From positions 1 to 64,000 of the forward strand of contig JAVVEG010000014.1 of assembly GCA_032251455.1 (NCBI GenBank): 64,000 nt of DNA, read 5' to 3'. Source of the stretch: JAVVEG01 sp032251455. Lineage in GTDB: Bacteria; Pseudomonadota; Gammaproteobacteria; Pseudomonadales; Pseudohongiellaceae. Positions 1-8,854 of this stretch are shown here, piece after piece. Numbering within the stretch: position 1 is the first letter of the stretch; each line of letters starts with the position of its first letter. The notes under the pieces are model-generated. The model was given only the letters and a program-made list of their open reading frames with translations, made no database searches and was not told where the DNA came from. The position numbers and the translations under genes were made by a program.

Positions 1-989
1 CGGCAGTGGCCCAGAAAAGGCCTGAATTCCACAAACCCCTGGATCAATGCCTGCGCTTCCATATGCCACAAACCAAACTCGCGAATACCCGGGGAGTCCA
101 CCAGATCGCCGCTATTGGGCAGATGATAGAGGCGGGTAGCGGTGGTGGTATGCGTGCCTTTGTCATGACTGTGAGAGAGGGCACCGACAGCAGCGTCAGC
201 CTGCTCGGCATGATGCGTGTCCAGGTCCAGGTCCAGGTCTGCAGCCAGGCCGCGCAAGGCATTGATGAGTGAGGATTTGCCAACCCCGGACTGCCCGACA
301 AACACGGCAGTGGCCGCCAGCAAATGATGTCTGAGTGCGTCCAGACCCGTGCCGCTCTTGCTGGAAACAGTCAGCACCGGATAGCCAATCTGGCGGTAAC
401 GGTCCAGCATGGTTGCCAGTGCGGGATCAGGTTTTGTGTTCAATAAATCGGCCTTGTTGAGCAAGATCAATGGCCGCAGGCCACAGTGTTCAGCTGCCAC
501 CAGATAGCGGTCGATCAGTTTGTCGAAGGGCTGGGGCACTGGCGCCAGGGTGATCACCAATATATCGATGTTGGCGGCTACCGGGCGCAATTCGCCATGA
601 GAGTTGGGCCGGCTGAGCAAGGTGCGGCGCGGCTCCTGGGCCACCACTACTCCACTGTTATCCTCATGGGGGTGCCAGATTACCCGGTCCCCGGTAACCA
701 GTGCGGGCAGGTTGCTGCGTTGATGGCAGCGGAAAACCTGTCCACGGGTGTCATCTTCCGCCAGTGATTCGATATCCAGTTGTTGTCCGTAATGGCAAAT
801 GACCAGGCCGGGGGTATCCAGCCCGTCTCCCGTGCCCGCTACGGTTTCCTGTCCTGGGGTTTGCTCAGGCTGTTGGGCAGGGTTTGTTTCCGGCAAACAC
901 GCATTATCCGTCGTGGCACGTTTGCCATGTGCCTGTTGTTTGCTGCTGATGCGGCGCAGCTGTTGCTGGTTCAGTTTTCGTCGGGCCAT
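1..989 (-). CDS. rsgA: Ribosome small-subunit-dependent GTPase RsgA (3' end outside window)
   Basis: RsgA is a circularly permuted GTPase that matures the 30S subunit. The reverse strand from the ATG at 989 reads through an OB-fold-like region, a P-loop of the form GQSGVGKSS, the KGxHTTT switch segment and the G3 motif DSPGIREFG. It then enters the zinc-binding tail (FLGHC) and runs off the window, so about 329 residues are visible and only the last few dozen are missing. The linker between P-loop and switch holds an unusual Asp-Leu run caused by three copies of a 6-bp repeat (221-238). The gene is divergent from orn, as in many gammaproteobacteria. Confidence 0.96.
   Translation of the reverse strand, partial: MARRKLNQQQLRRISSKQQAHGKRATTDNACLPETNPAQQPEQTPGQETVAGTGDGLDTPGLVICHYGQQLDIESLAEDDTRGQVFRCHQRSNLPALVTGDRVIWHPHEDNSGVVVAQEPRRTLLSRPNSHGELRPVAANIDILVITLAPVPQPFDKLIDRYLVAAEHCGLRPLILLNKADLLNTKPDPALATMLDRYRQIGYPVLTVSSKSGTGLDALRHHLLAATAVFVGQSGVGKSSLINALRGLAADLDLDLDTHHAEQADAAVGALSHSHDKGTHTTTATRLYHLPNSGDLVDSPGIREFGLWHMEAQALIQGFVEFRPFLGHC
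221..238. repeat. Three copies of ccaggt inside rsgA
   Basis: Three perfect tandem copies of the hexamer ccaggt lie in frame in rsgA and encode alternating Asp-Leu on the minus strand. They sit in the variable loop just after the P-loop helix, so copy number could change without breaking the frame. Confidence 0.8.
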
Positions 990-1025
990 AAGAAGAGCGA
1001 TTCTATCCTATGTGGGTCAGCTTGA

Positions 1026-1045
1026 CAGCCTGTGTAGACAGGCTG
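1026..1045. repeat. Inverted repeat between rsgA and orn
   Basis: Seven-base arms (cagcctg / caggctg) are separated by six bases, in the divergent promoter region of rsgA and orn. A TTGACA hexamer at 1022-1027 overlaps the left arm. It could be an operator or a 5' hairpin; nothing in the window decides between them. Confidence 0.4.
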
Positions 1046-1142
1046 GATCAGAAGTTGCTTGTGCTTATGAGAGTTGCTTATGTCAGCAGCAAGGCTCTGC
1101 TACAATCGGCGCAGCATACCTTGATAAGTGAGACGTCCAATC

Positions 1143-1694
1143 ATGAGCCCGGTTGACAGCAAAATGAACCTGATCTGGATAGATCTGGAAATGACCGGAT
1201 TGTATCCGGACACTGACCGAATCATTGAAATAGCAACAATCGTGACGGATTCAGACCTGAACCTGATAGCCGAAGGGCCGGTCATGGCCATCAGACAATC
1301 CGATGCCGCGCTGGCTGCAATGGATGAATGGAATCAGACTACACATGGCGCTTCAGGCCTGATTGAACGGGTCAGGCAGAGCCGATTCGATGAACAGCAG
1401 GCTGAGGCGCTGACACTGGAATTCCTGGCCCGTCATACGGAACAGGGAACATCACCGATGTGTGGCAACAGCATTGGTCAGGACCGTCGTTTCCTGGTCA
1501 AATACATGCCGCAGCTGGAGGCCTATTTCCATTACCGCAACCTCGATGTCAGCACGGTCAAGGAATTGGCCCGACGCTGGCGACCAGAAGTGTTGGCGGG
1601 TCTCAGCAAACAGTCAAGCCACCAGGCCATGGATGATATCCGCGACTCGATTATTGAGCTGAAACATTATCGCGATCATTTTTTCAGGCTTTGA
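1143..1694 (+). CDS. orn: Oligoribonuclease Orn
   Basis: This 3'-to-5' exoribonuclease finishes RNA decay by degrading 2-5 nt oligos, and also cleaves pGpG, the product of c-di-GMP phosphodiesterases. The DEDDh motifs are visible: WIDLEMTGL near the N-terminus, GNSIGQDRRF in the middle and HQAMDDI near the end. The length of about 183 residues is normal. The ATG at 1143 was chosen; a GTG at 1128 adds five residues and an ATG at 1164 removes seven. A tacaat -10-like hexamer lies at 1101-1106. The 3' end overlaps convergent queG by 19 bp. Confidence 0.95.
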   Translation: MSPVDSKMNLIWIDLEMTGLYPDTDRIIEIATIVTDSDLNLIAEGPVMAIRQSDAALAAMDEWNQTTHGASGLIERVRQSRFDEQQAEALTLEFLARHTEQGTSPMCGNSIGQDRRFLVKYMPQLEAYFHYRNLDVSTVKELARRWRPEVLAGLSKQSSHQAMDDIRDSIIELKHYRDHFFRL

Positions 1695-2749
1695 TGTTGT
1701 GCCAGTGCCCATTCGACATGCTCACGAACCAAAGCTGAAGAATCATGCTGTCTGGCCTGCAGGGCGGTGATTACAGGAATGGTGCCCGGTGCATTACCCA
1801 GGCCGACGGCAATGTTGCGCAACCAGTTTTCATAACCAATACGCCTGATGGCAGAACCTTCCGTGTGCTGCATGAATTCCGTCTCGCTCCAATGAAACAG
1901 CTCCACCAGGGTACTGCTGTCGAGCCGGGCACGCGGTGAAAAATCGGCCTCCTCACTGGGCGTGGTGAACTTGTTCCAGGGGCAGATCAGCTGACAGTCA
2001 TCGCAACCAAAGATCCGGTTCCCTATCAAGGGTCGCAGCTCTGGCGGGATGCTGCCTTTCAGTTCGATGGTCAGGTAAGAGATGCAACGGCGCGCATCCA
2101 GTATATTGGCCGCAACAAAAGCCTGGGTTGGACAAATCTCGAGGCAGGCGGTGCAACTGCCACAATGCGCCTCGGCCTGCTCATCAACCGGCAGGGGTAA
2201 ATCGGTGAACAACTCGCCCAGGAAAAACCATGAACCGGCCTGCTTGTTGATCAGCATGGTGTTCTTGCCAATCCAGCCGAGCCCCGATTTTTCCGCCAGT
2301 GCCCGCTCCAGCACAGGGGCACTGTCGACAAAGGCGCGGTAGCCAAACCCGCCGATCTTGTCGCTGATTCTGTCTGCCAGCCGCTGCAGGCGTTTGCGAA
2401 TCAGTTTGTGGTAGTCACGACCCCTAGCGTAGCGTGAGACATAAGCCTGGCTGCCATCCTGCAACGGTGTGAACGAGTTGTCCCGGCTGCGGGCATAATC
2501 CATGCGCACACAGATCGCCCGCAGGGTGCCCGGCAAGAGAGTGGCCGGTTCCGCCCGCAACGCCCGATGCCTGGCCATGTAATGCATTTCGCCGTGGTAA
2601 TTGTTGGCGAGCCAGTCGTCCAGATGGGCAGCATGCTTTTCGACATTGACATCGCTAATGGCGAGCTGCTGAAAACCCAGTTCCATGCCCCAGGTTTTAA
2701 TCTGCACAGACAGTTGTTGCAGTTCGCTTGCAGACAGGCTGGAAGTCAT
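1676..2749 (-). CDS. queG: Epoxyqueuosine reductase QueG
   Basis: QueG is the cobalamin-dependent, iron-sulfur reductase of the last step of queuosine tRNA modification (epoxyqueuosine to queuosine), acting in the cytoplasm. Two 4Fe-4S clusters are evident: CGSCTACLEICP and CDDCQLICPW, with a further Cys in RRCISYL between them. A C-terminal HEAT-like segment contains RRIGYENWLRNIAVGLGN. The open frame extends further upstream into the aminotransferase gene. The ATG at 2749 was chosen because it gives the usual length (357 aa) and begins after the neighbour's stop at 2781. Confidence 0.95.
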   Translation of the reverse strand: MTSSLSASELQQLSVQIKTWGMELGFQQLAISDVNVEKHAAHLDDWLANNYHGEMHYMARHRALRAEPATLLPGTLRAICVRMDYARSRDNSFTPLQDGSQAYVSRYARGRDYHKLIRKRLQRLADRISDKIGGFGYRAFVDSAPVLERALAEKSGLGWIGKNTMLINKQAGSWFFLGELFTDLPLPVDEQAEAHCGSCTACLEICPTQAFVAANILDARRCISYLTIELKGSIPPELRPLIGNRIFGCDDCQLICPWNKFTTPSEEADFSPRARLDSSTLVELFHWSETEFMQHTEGSAIRRIGYENWLRNIAVGLGNAPGTIPVITALQARQHDSSALVREHVEWALAQHQSLKK

Positions 2750-2780
2750 TGCCTTATCTGCCTTGAGGCTGGCGCTGGTG

Positions 2781-3968
2781 TTAGAGAGCACACAGTATAT
2801 CCGCCGCTTTTTGTAGGGTTGAGTCAGCCTTGCAGAAGCAAAAGCGGATGACTCTGCTGTCCGGACTCTGCTGGTAGAAAGGAGACAGGGGGATGGCGGC
2901 AACGCCGCAATTGCGGGTCAGATGTTCCGCAAATTCCAGGTCTGGCATCTCACTGATGGCGCTGTAGTCGACACACTGGAAATAGGTGCCGGCAGAGGGT
3001 TTGAACTGAAAACGCGAACTGCTCAGCAGCGCACAGAAGTGGTCACGCTTGGCCTGGTAAAAAGCCGGTAGCTGCAGGTGATGCTCAGGGCATTCGGCCA
3101 TGAAGTCGGCGATGGCGTACTGCAGGAAACTGGTGGAGGTGAAAGTGACGAACTGATGTACCTTTCTGAACTCGGCCATCAAGGTGGCCGGTGCCACGCA
3201 ATAAGCGATTTTCCAGCCGGTGGCATGGTAGGTCTTGCCGAAGGAGAAAACGGCAAAGCTGCGTTGCTTCAGCTCCTCATGGCTGAGCACGCTATGGTGC
3301 TGCTGGCCGTCGAACACCATGTGTTCATAGACTTCGTCAGAGAGTACATAGACCGGATGGTCACGGATGACAGCGGCAAGCTGGTCCAGCTCTGCCCGGC
3401 TCAATACCGCACCACTGGGGTTGTGGGGGGAGTTGATGATGAGCAGGCGTGTGCGCGGATTCAGGGCCTCGGCCAGCGCTTCCCAATCGATGCGGTAGTC
3501 GGGCAGTTGCAGAGGCAAATGTACCGGAACGCCACCAGCCAGACGTATGGCCGGGTCGTAGCTGTCATAGGCCGGGTCGAACAGAATAACCTCGTCGCCG
3601 GCCTGAACCACGGCCTGGATGACATCAAACAGGGCCTCGGTAGCACCGGAGGTCACCGTTATTTCCTGATCCAATTGTGCCTGATGAGCGTACAGTTGCT
3701 GGAGTTTGATGGCGATCTGCTCCCTCAGCTCAGGCACGCCGATCATGGGAGGATACTGATTGTGACCCCTGCCAAGATGGTCGATGACCAGTTCCCGCAA
3801 ACGCTGCGGACAATCAAAATCAGGGAACCCCTGGGAAAGATTGATGGCCTGACAGTCCTGGGCCAGCTTGCTCATGACGGTAAAGATGGTCGTACCGACG
3901 TCGGGCAGTTTGCTGTTCAGGGACATGCGCAGGGGTAGTTGTGGGGCTGATCGGGCCTGGGTGCTCAA
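2781..3968 (-). CDS. ybdL: PLP-dependent methionine-type aminotransferase (YbdL-like)
   Basis: This is a fold-type I class I/II aminotransferase of 395 residues. Visible features are the N-terminal INLSQGFPDFDCP typical of the KAT/methionine aminotransferase group, NSPHNPSGAV (substrate carboxylate/PLP binding), SDEVYEHM and the PLP-lysine segment SFGKTYHATGWKIAY. The likely role is transamination of methionine or its keto acid, as in methionine salvage, but kynurenine or glutamine specificity cannot be excluded. The start is a TTG at 3968 with GAGGA eight bases upstream; the internal ATG has no such site. It is divergent from ovoA. Confidence 0.85.
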   Translation of the reverse strand: MSTQARSAPQLPLRMSLNSKLPDVGTTIFTVMSKLAQDCQAINLSQGFPDFDCPQRLRELVIDHLGRGHNQYPPMIGVPELREQIAIKLQQLYAHQAQLDQEITVTSGATEALFDVIQAVVQAGDEVILFDPAYDSYDPAIRLAGGVPVHLPLQLPDYRIDWEALAEALNPRTRLLIINSPHNPSGAVLSRAELDQLAAVIRDHPVYVLSDEVYEHMVFDGQQHHSVLSHEELKQRSFAVFSFGKTYHATGWKIAYCVAPATLMAEFRKVHQFVTFTSTSFLQYAIADFMAECPEHHLQLPAFYQAKRDHFCALLSSSRFQFKPSAGTYFQCVDYSAISEMPDLEFAEHLTRNCGVAAIPLSPFYQQSPDSRVIRFCFCKADSTLQKAADILCAL

Positions 3969-4040
3969 CGGGTTTTCCTCACCATGCTTTCTTCATCATT
4001 CAAACGGCTACAGGTATAGTGTACTCCATAAGGCGGGCAG

Positions 4041-4124
4041 AATAAGACCTGTAGACTAAGGGCTGCAAGACAGAGCCCGTAAGACAAGACCCGTAAGACA
4101 AGACCCGTAAGACAAGGCCTGCAA
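4041..4124. repeat. 14-bp tandem repeat, six units, upstream of ovoA
   Basis: Six consecutive 14-base units run without slippage. Units 4 and 5 (4083-4096, 4097-4110) are identical (gacaagacccgtaa), and the other four diverge progressively. A degenerate 16-base unit follows at 4125-4140. The array fills most of the 240-bp gap between the divergent aminotransferase and ovoA starts and therefore lies in their promoter/leader region. Confidence 0.9.
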
Positions 4125-4209
4125 GCAACAAAGGCTGTAACAAAGAACCCACAATCAAGTCCTAAAGGAATTTAAGCCAATGGCAGGCAATGGAACAGGG
4201 GAGCCAGAC

Positions 4210-6561
4210 ATGGCAAAAGCAGTATCTCCCGATAATGGAAAGACATCCACCGATTCAGCGCAAGCGCTCCAGGGTCGATCGCTGCAAGGTGAGCCCCCTC
4301 AGGTTGAACCCCCCCAGGTTGAACCAGAGTGGCCACAGGGCCGGGCATTCAGTCTGCCGCAACTGGATATTGCGGCTGGCCGCGATGCGCTGCTGGCTTA
4401 TTTTGACAATACCTGGGCGTTGACCGAAACCCTGTTCTCGTCACTCAACTGCGAGGAGGCCTATTACCGTCGGCCCTATCACAAGACCCGACATCCGCTG
4501 ATTTTCTACTACACTCATCCGGTCACGTTTTACATCAACAAGCTGCTTGTTGCCGGCCTGATCAGCGAGCCCGTGAATCCGCATTTTGAAATGCTGTTCG
4601 AGACCGGTGTGGATGAGATGAGCTGGGATGATCTGCACGAAGGTGAACAGGATATCTGGCCGACACTGGCAGAGGTGCAGGCCTACCGCAGGCAGGTGCG
4701 GGAGATCGTCAGGCACATCATTCTCACCCATGCCGAATTTGAACATCCGATAAGCCAGCGCAGTCCAGGCTGGGCGCTGGTGATGTGCTTCGAGCACGAA
4801 CGCATCCATCTGGAGACATCCAGTGTGCTCATCCGCGAACTGCCCCTGGAGCTGCTGCGCCAACCTGCGAGCTGGCCCGAATTGCCAGCCGGTATCCGCA
4901 GCAATCCGCGCTTTATAAAACCGCTTGCGGGCTCACATTACCCTCAATCCAATCCCCTGGTCAGCATACCAGCCCAGACTGTCCGGGTTGGCAAGCCGGC
5001 AGATTGGCCCACTTTTGGCTGGGATAATGAATACGGCAGGGAAAGCAGGAAAGTAGCGGGTTTCAAAGCCAGCAAGATGCTGATCAGCAATGGGGAATTT
5101 TATGAATTTGTCAGCTCTGGCGCCTATCTGAATGAAAAATACTGGAGCCCGCAGGGTTGGGCCTGGCGCCGATTCCGCAACACCCGCTGGCCAACATTCT
5201 GGGTGCAGGATGGGCCGGTTGGTTCGCACCGCTACAAGCTGCGCACACTGTTCAGTGTCGAAGCCATGCCCTGGGACTGGCCGGCAATAGTGAATTATTA
5301 CGAAGCCAGGGCGTATTGTGCCTGGCGCAGTGAGCGTGATGGGGTCAGCCCGCCCTATCGACTCTTGCAGGAAAAAGAACATCTGGCGCTGCGCGATGAG
5401 GCCGTGCAGAGCGATCCGGTGATGCTGCCCCTGACCGAGGCGCCGCTGATCAACCACCAGCTGCGTCATGGCAGCGAGGGGCCGGTTGATCAGTTCCAGC
5501 TCAATGCCCGCGGGGTGCATGATGTGCTGGGAAATGTCTGGCAATGGTGTGAGGATAGTTTCCATCCACTGGAGGGTTTCGAGATTCATCCGTATTACGT
5601 GGATTTCAGCACCCCCTGTTTCGATGGCGAGCATCAGATGATACTGGGCGGTTCCTTTATCAGTACCGGCGATGAGGCCAGCATTTGGGCCCGCTTCCAT
5701 TTCCGCCCGCATTTCTTCCAGCATGCCGGTTTCCGGCTGGTGCAGGGCAACCCGGCTGCCGAGCGTGAAGACGGTGACAAATATGAAACCGATGCCGTGT
5801 TGAACCAGTACATGCTGTTCCACTGGGGTTCGGCCGAGGAACAGCGGGACCAGGAAATCAGCGCAGGTGTCGGGCACCCGCAAACCGAAAATTTCATGCT
5901 GACCATGGCGGGCCTGACCAGCCGGTTTGCCGATAACAGCTCAGCAGTGCTCGATCTGGGTTGTGCTGTTGGCCGCGCCAGCTTTGAACTGGCCAGGGAT
6001 TTCGCCCAGGTCGTGGGTCTGGATTACAGTCATGCTTTCGTTGATACGGCCGAAAAGCTGCGTAAGGAAGGCAGGCTGGGCTATCAGCGCCTTGAAAGTG
6101 GGCGCCATACCACGGCCCTGCAGGCCCGGGTTGATCCGACTATCGATTGTCAGCGGATCAGTTTTATTCAGGGTGATGCCGGTGCGCTAGATCGCGACCG
6201 CTTGCGGCAGTTGCTGAAGCCGGGCAGCGCGGGTTTTGATGCCGTTTTGCTCAGTAACCTGCTCTGTCGGCTGCCAGATCCCGCTGCCTGTTTGCGTCAG
6301 TTCACGGGCATGGACTCCCTGTTGGCCGAAAACGGCGTGCTGGTCTTCGCCTCACCCAATACCTGGCTGCAGCAATACACCTCGCCGGACAATTTCATCG
6401 ATGCGCCGGATAATCAGGCAACCTTGCACAAGCTCGGCCAGTTGCTGCCGGGCTTTGAGCTGCTACACTCACAGGATCTGCCCTTCATGATCCGTGAGCA
6501 TCGGCGCAAATACGAGTATGTTGTCAGCCAGGTATCCATCTGGAAGCGTATCGGTTCCTGA
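4210..6561 (+). CDS. ovoA: Ovothiol synthase OvoA (5-histidylcysteine sulfoxide synthase / N-methyltransferase)
   Basis: OvoA joins histidine and cysteine with O2 at a non-heme iron and carries the methyltransferase that N-methylates the 5-thiohistidine, making the antioxidant ovothiol A. Order of parts: a DinB-like iron domain with the HX3HXE ligand motif HERIHLE (residues 196-202 from this start), an FGE-sulfatase/SUMF1-like domain ending HAGFRLVQGN, and from about residue 545 a SAM methyltransferase with VLDLGCAVGRASFELA. The ATG at 4210 has an AGGGGAG site six bases upstream. An ATG at 4180 is also in frame with a weaker, more distant site. A 15-bp duplication near the start encodes EPPQVEPPQVEP. 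The sulfoxide lyase OvoB is not obvious nearby. Confidence 0.95.
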   Translation: MAKAVSPDNGKTSTDSAQALQGRSLQGEPPQVEPPQVEPEWPQGRAFSLPQLDIAAGRDALLAYFDNTWALTETLFSSLNCEEAYYRRPYHKTRHPLIFYYTHPVTFYINKLLVAGLISEPVNPHFEMLFETGVDEMSWDDLHEGEQDIWPTLAEVQAYRRQVREIVRHIILTHAEFEHPISQRSPGWALVMCFEHERIHLETSSVLIRELPLELLRQPASWPELPAGIRSNPRFIKPLAGSHYPQSNPLVSIPAQTVRVGKPADWPTFGWDNEYGRESRKVAGFKASKMLISNGEFYEFVSSGAYLNEKYWSPQGWAWRRFRNTRWPTFWVQDGPVGSHRYKLRTLFSVEAMPWDWPAIVNYYEARAYCAWRSERDGVSPPYRLLQEKEHLALRDEAVQSDPVMLPLTEAPLINHQLRHGSEGPVDQFQLNARGVHDVLGNVWQWCEDSFHPLEGFEIHPYYVDFSTPCFDGEHQMILGGSFISTGDEASIWARFHFRPHFFQHAGFRLVQGNPAAEREDGDKYETDAVLNQYMLFHWGSAEEQRDQEISAGVGHPQTENFMLTMAGLTSRFADNSSAVLDLGCAVGRASFELARDFAQVVGLDYSHAFVDTAEKLRKEGRLGYQRLESGRHTTALQARVDPTIDCQRISFIQGDAGALDRDRLRQLLKPGSAGFDAVLLSNLLCRLPDPAACLRQFTGMDSLLAENGVLVFASPNTWLQQYTSPDNFIDAPDNQATLHKLGQLLPGFELLHSQDLPFMIREHRRKYEYVVSQVSIWKRIGS

Positions 6562-6579
6562 AGTCTGTGGTGACAATCT

Positions 6580-6643
6580 CAAAGCCGGTTGTCACAAAAA
6601 CCGGTTGTCGCCAAAGCCAGTTGTCGCCAAAGCCAGTTATCAG
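6580..6643. repeat. 16-bp tandem repeat, four units, between ovoA and the monooxygenase
   Basis: Four 16-base units lie in register at 6580-6595, 6596-6611, 6612-6627 and 6628-6643. Units 3 and 4 share their first twelve bases, and all keep a core of the form aa-cc-gttgtc. The array fills the convergent gap between the ovoA stop and the next gene, and its last three to four bases include that gene's stop codon. Confidence 0.9.
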
Positions 6644-7474
6644 AGTGCCCGGCAGGCCTCGGCCGCCAGTTCGAATGAACGCAGCCGTTGCGCCGGGTCG
6701 AAGATATGTCCGCTGAGCATCACCTCATCCACCTGGGTGCGAGCCAGAAAGGCAGCCAGACCGGCTTTCACCTGTTCCGGGTCGCCCACTACCGCCTCCG
6801 CCAGCGCTTCTGCCACGCCCGCCAGTTCAAGTGCGCTGACATGCTGCTCGATGTTGTCGATGGGTGGTTTTAGCGGCCCTGGTGTGCCCCGACGCAGGGC
6901 GATGAACTGCTGCTGCACTGAACTCATCAGATACCGGGCCTGGGCTTCTGTCTCGGCAGCAAAGACGGGGATGGCTGCCATGGCATAAGGTTTCTGCAAC
7001 TGTGCCGAGGGTTTGAAACGTTCCCGGTAAAGCGACAATGCCTGCATCAGATAAGCCGGNNNNNNNNNNNNNNNNNNNNNNNNNNNNNNNNNNNNNNNNN
7101 NNNNNNNNNNNNNNNNNNNNNNNNNNNNNNNNNNNNNNNNNNNNNNNNNNNNNNNNNNNCCCCAGGTCGATGCGACCGGGATACAGCGCGGCCAGGGTGC
7201 CGAACTGTTCGGCAATCACCAGTGGCGCGTGATTGGGCAGCATGATGCCCCCCGAGCCTACCCGCATGGTATGTGTAGCCTCGGCAATATGGCCGATCAA
7301 AACGGCGGTTGCTGCGCTGGCGATACCAGTCATATTGTGATGCTCTGCCAGCCAGAAACGGTGATAGCCGAGTTTTTCGGCATGGATGGCCAACTGACGG
7401 GAATTGTGCAGGGCCTGGCTGACAGTGCTGCCCTGGGTGATGGGGGCAAGATCCAGCAGGGAATAGGGGGTCAT
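6640..7474 (-). CDS. LLM-class flavin-dependent oxidoreductase, interrupted by an assembly gap
   Basis: This is a luciferase-like FMN-dependent monooxygenase of the YhbW/MsnO8 group. The N-terminal 105 residues are readable from the ATG at 7474 (SD aggag in its leader), with LAEHHNM and GSGGIMLPNHAPLVIAEQF followed by LYPGRIDLG. The C-terminal part (6640-7059) carries the end of the barrel and a VVGDPEQVKAGL segment. The two halves lie in different frames across the 100 N, so the gap is not 100 bases. Family length (about 335 aa) implies roughly 85-90 missing residues. The substrate cannot be inferred. Confidence 0.85.
7060..7159. other. Assembly gap (100 N)
   Basis: Exactly 100 undetermined bases, the conventional placeholder for a gap of unknown size. 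It falls inside the flavin monooxygenase gene. The mismatch of reading frames on its two sides and the missing family core suggest a true length near 260-270 bases. Confidence 0.95.
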
Positions 7475-7711
7475 GGATACTCCTGTTTATGCTTTTCAGA
7501 CAGCTTAAGCCGATGCGTGGTCAAGGCTGGGAGATTGGTGGCATCAATCCGTCACCTTGTCGACACTGCGGCCTGGCGCTATTGAATAATCGGTGTAGTT
7601 GGATTAGGCTCAATGCCCACTATTCTAACGGTATTGTAAAAAAGCTTCCTGAAAGAATCGCTCCGGGAATGCCTGTGTTGACAACGGAAATAGCTCTCTG
7701 AGGAGAATAAT

Positions 7712-8737
7712 GTGAAAAAACAAGTTCTTGTACCAATAACACTGGCAGCTGCCGTTGCTGGCAGTCTGGCCTTGCAGGCCTCTGCTGCCAACAATGACGG
7801 CTATGTGGCTCCGCGCACCGAATGGGGTCACCCGGAAATTCGTGGCGTCTGGAATTTCAGTTCGAATACCCCGATGGAAAGACCAAGGGAATATGCCGAT
7901 CATGAATTTCTCACTCCTGAAGACGTGATTGCACGTGACCGTCGTGCTGCCGAACTGGCCGAAGCGGGTGATGGCCAGTCAGCCCAGGGCGGTGTGGGTG
8001 GCTATAACCAGTTCTGGGTAGAAGGTTTGCCGCAGGATCTGAACCTGCGTACCTCCATCATTATCGATCCGCCGAACGGGCGTCTGCCACCACGGGTTGA
8101 AGGCGCACCCATTGCCTTTGGTGGATTGGGGCCGGATACCACCGGAGAGCGTCCTGTTCGCTTCACCGTGGGCGGCATTGGCAAGGACGGCCCTGAGGAC
8201 AGAGGGCTGTCCGAGCGTTGCCTGCTGGGTTTCAACTCGGTGCCTCCGTTTCTGCCCAGCATGTACAACAATAATGTGCAGCTGTTCCAGAACAAGGACC
8301 ATGTGGTGATTTTCAACGAGATGATCCATGAAGCACGTATTGTTCCTATCGATGACCGCCCACGTCTGCCGGAAGAAGTCAGTCAGTGGACCGGTGATTC
8401 CCGAGGCTACTGGGATGGCGAGACCCTGGTTGTCGAAACCACCAATTTCACCGACAAAACCCAGACTTTCCGCGGTACCGGCATCGGCGCCAATATGCAT
8501 CTGACTGAACGCTTTACCCGTGTTGCTGATGACAGGGTCGAGTATGAGTTCACCGTCAATGATCCTCAGGCCTATGCCGCTCCGTTCACCGGAGTCGTGC
8601 CCATGTTCCGTTCCGAAGGCGAAATGTATGAATATGCCTGCCATGAGGGCAACTACGGCATGGTCAATATTCTTCGTGGCGCCCGTGTCGATGAAGGACT
8701 TTGGGATTTCGAGCGTAACGAAGTCATCCAGCCCTGA
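7712..8737 (+). CDS. Secreted protein of unknown function (paralogue of the next gene)
   Basis: The product has 341 residues, with a signal peptide ending at about residue 25 (LALQASAANN). No catalytic motif is recognised. The C-terminal half has blocks shared with the downstream protein: a Gly-x-Trp-x-Gly-Asp/Glu-Thr-Leu-Val segment (YWDGETLVVETTNF), LTERFTRV, a DPxxYxxPxT stretch and a final EYACHEGNYGM. Similar secreted proteins occur in several copies in acidobacteria and marine gammaproteobacteria, without a known role as far as I recall. The start is GTG at 7712 with gaggagaa upstream; the ATG three bases earlier runs straight into a stop. Confidence 0.8.
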   Translation: MKKQVLVPITLAAAVAGSLALQASAANNDGYVAPRTEWGHPEIRGVWNFSSNTPMERPREYADHEFLTPEDVIARDRRAAELAEAGDGQSAQGGVGGYNQFWVEGLPQDLNLRTSIIIDPPNGRLPPRVEGAPIAFGGLGPDTTGERPVRFTVGGIGKDGPEDRGLSERCLLGFNSVPPFLPSMYNNNVQLFQNKDHVVIFNEMIHEARIVPIDDRPRLPEEVSQWTGDSRGYWDGETLVVETTNFTDKTQTFRGTGIGANMHLTERFTRVADDRVEYEFTVNDPQAYAAPFTGVVPMFRSEGEMYEYACHEGNYGMVNILRGARVDEGLWDFERNEVIQP

Positions 8738-8761
8738 TAGTTCCCTGAAATTTTGGTCTCT

Positions 8762-8792
8762 CCCAAGCCTGCGCCTTGCAGCCAGGCTTGGG
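8762..8792 (+). terminator. Hairpin between the two secreted paralogues
   Basis: Ten-base perfect arms (cccaagcctg / caggcttggg) with an 11-base loop, 25 bases after the upstream stop codon. No T-tract follows, so termination may be partial or the element may serve as an mRNA 3' end stabiliser. Confidence 0.55.
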
Positions 8793-8854
8793 ACAGGCTG
8801 ATGAATCCTATTATCCGGGCTCGCCCCGGCTACAGTTATCAATAAAGGTCGTCC

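Noticed and set aside
1022..1106. TTGACA at 1022 as the -35 box of orn with tacaat at 1101
   Set aside because: The spacing is far too long for one promoter. The elements may belong to different promoters.
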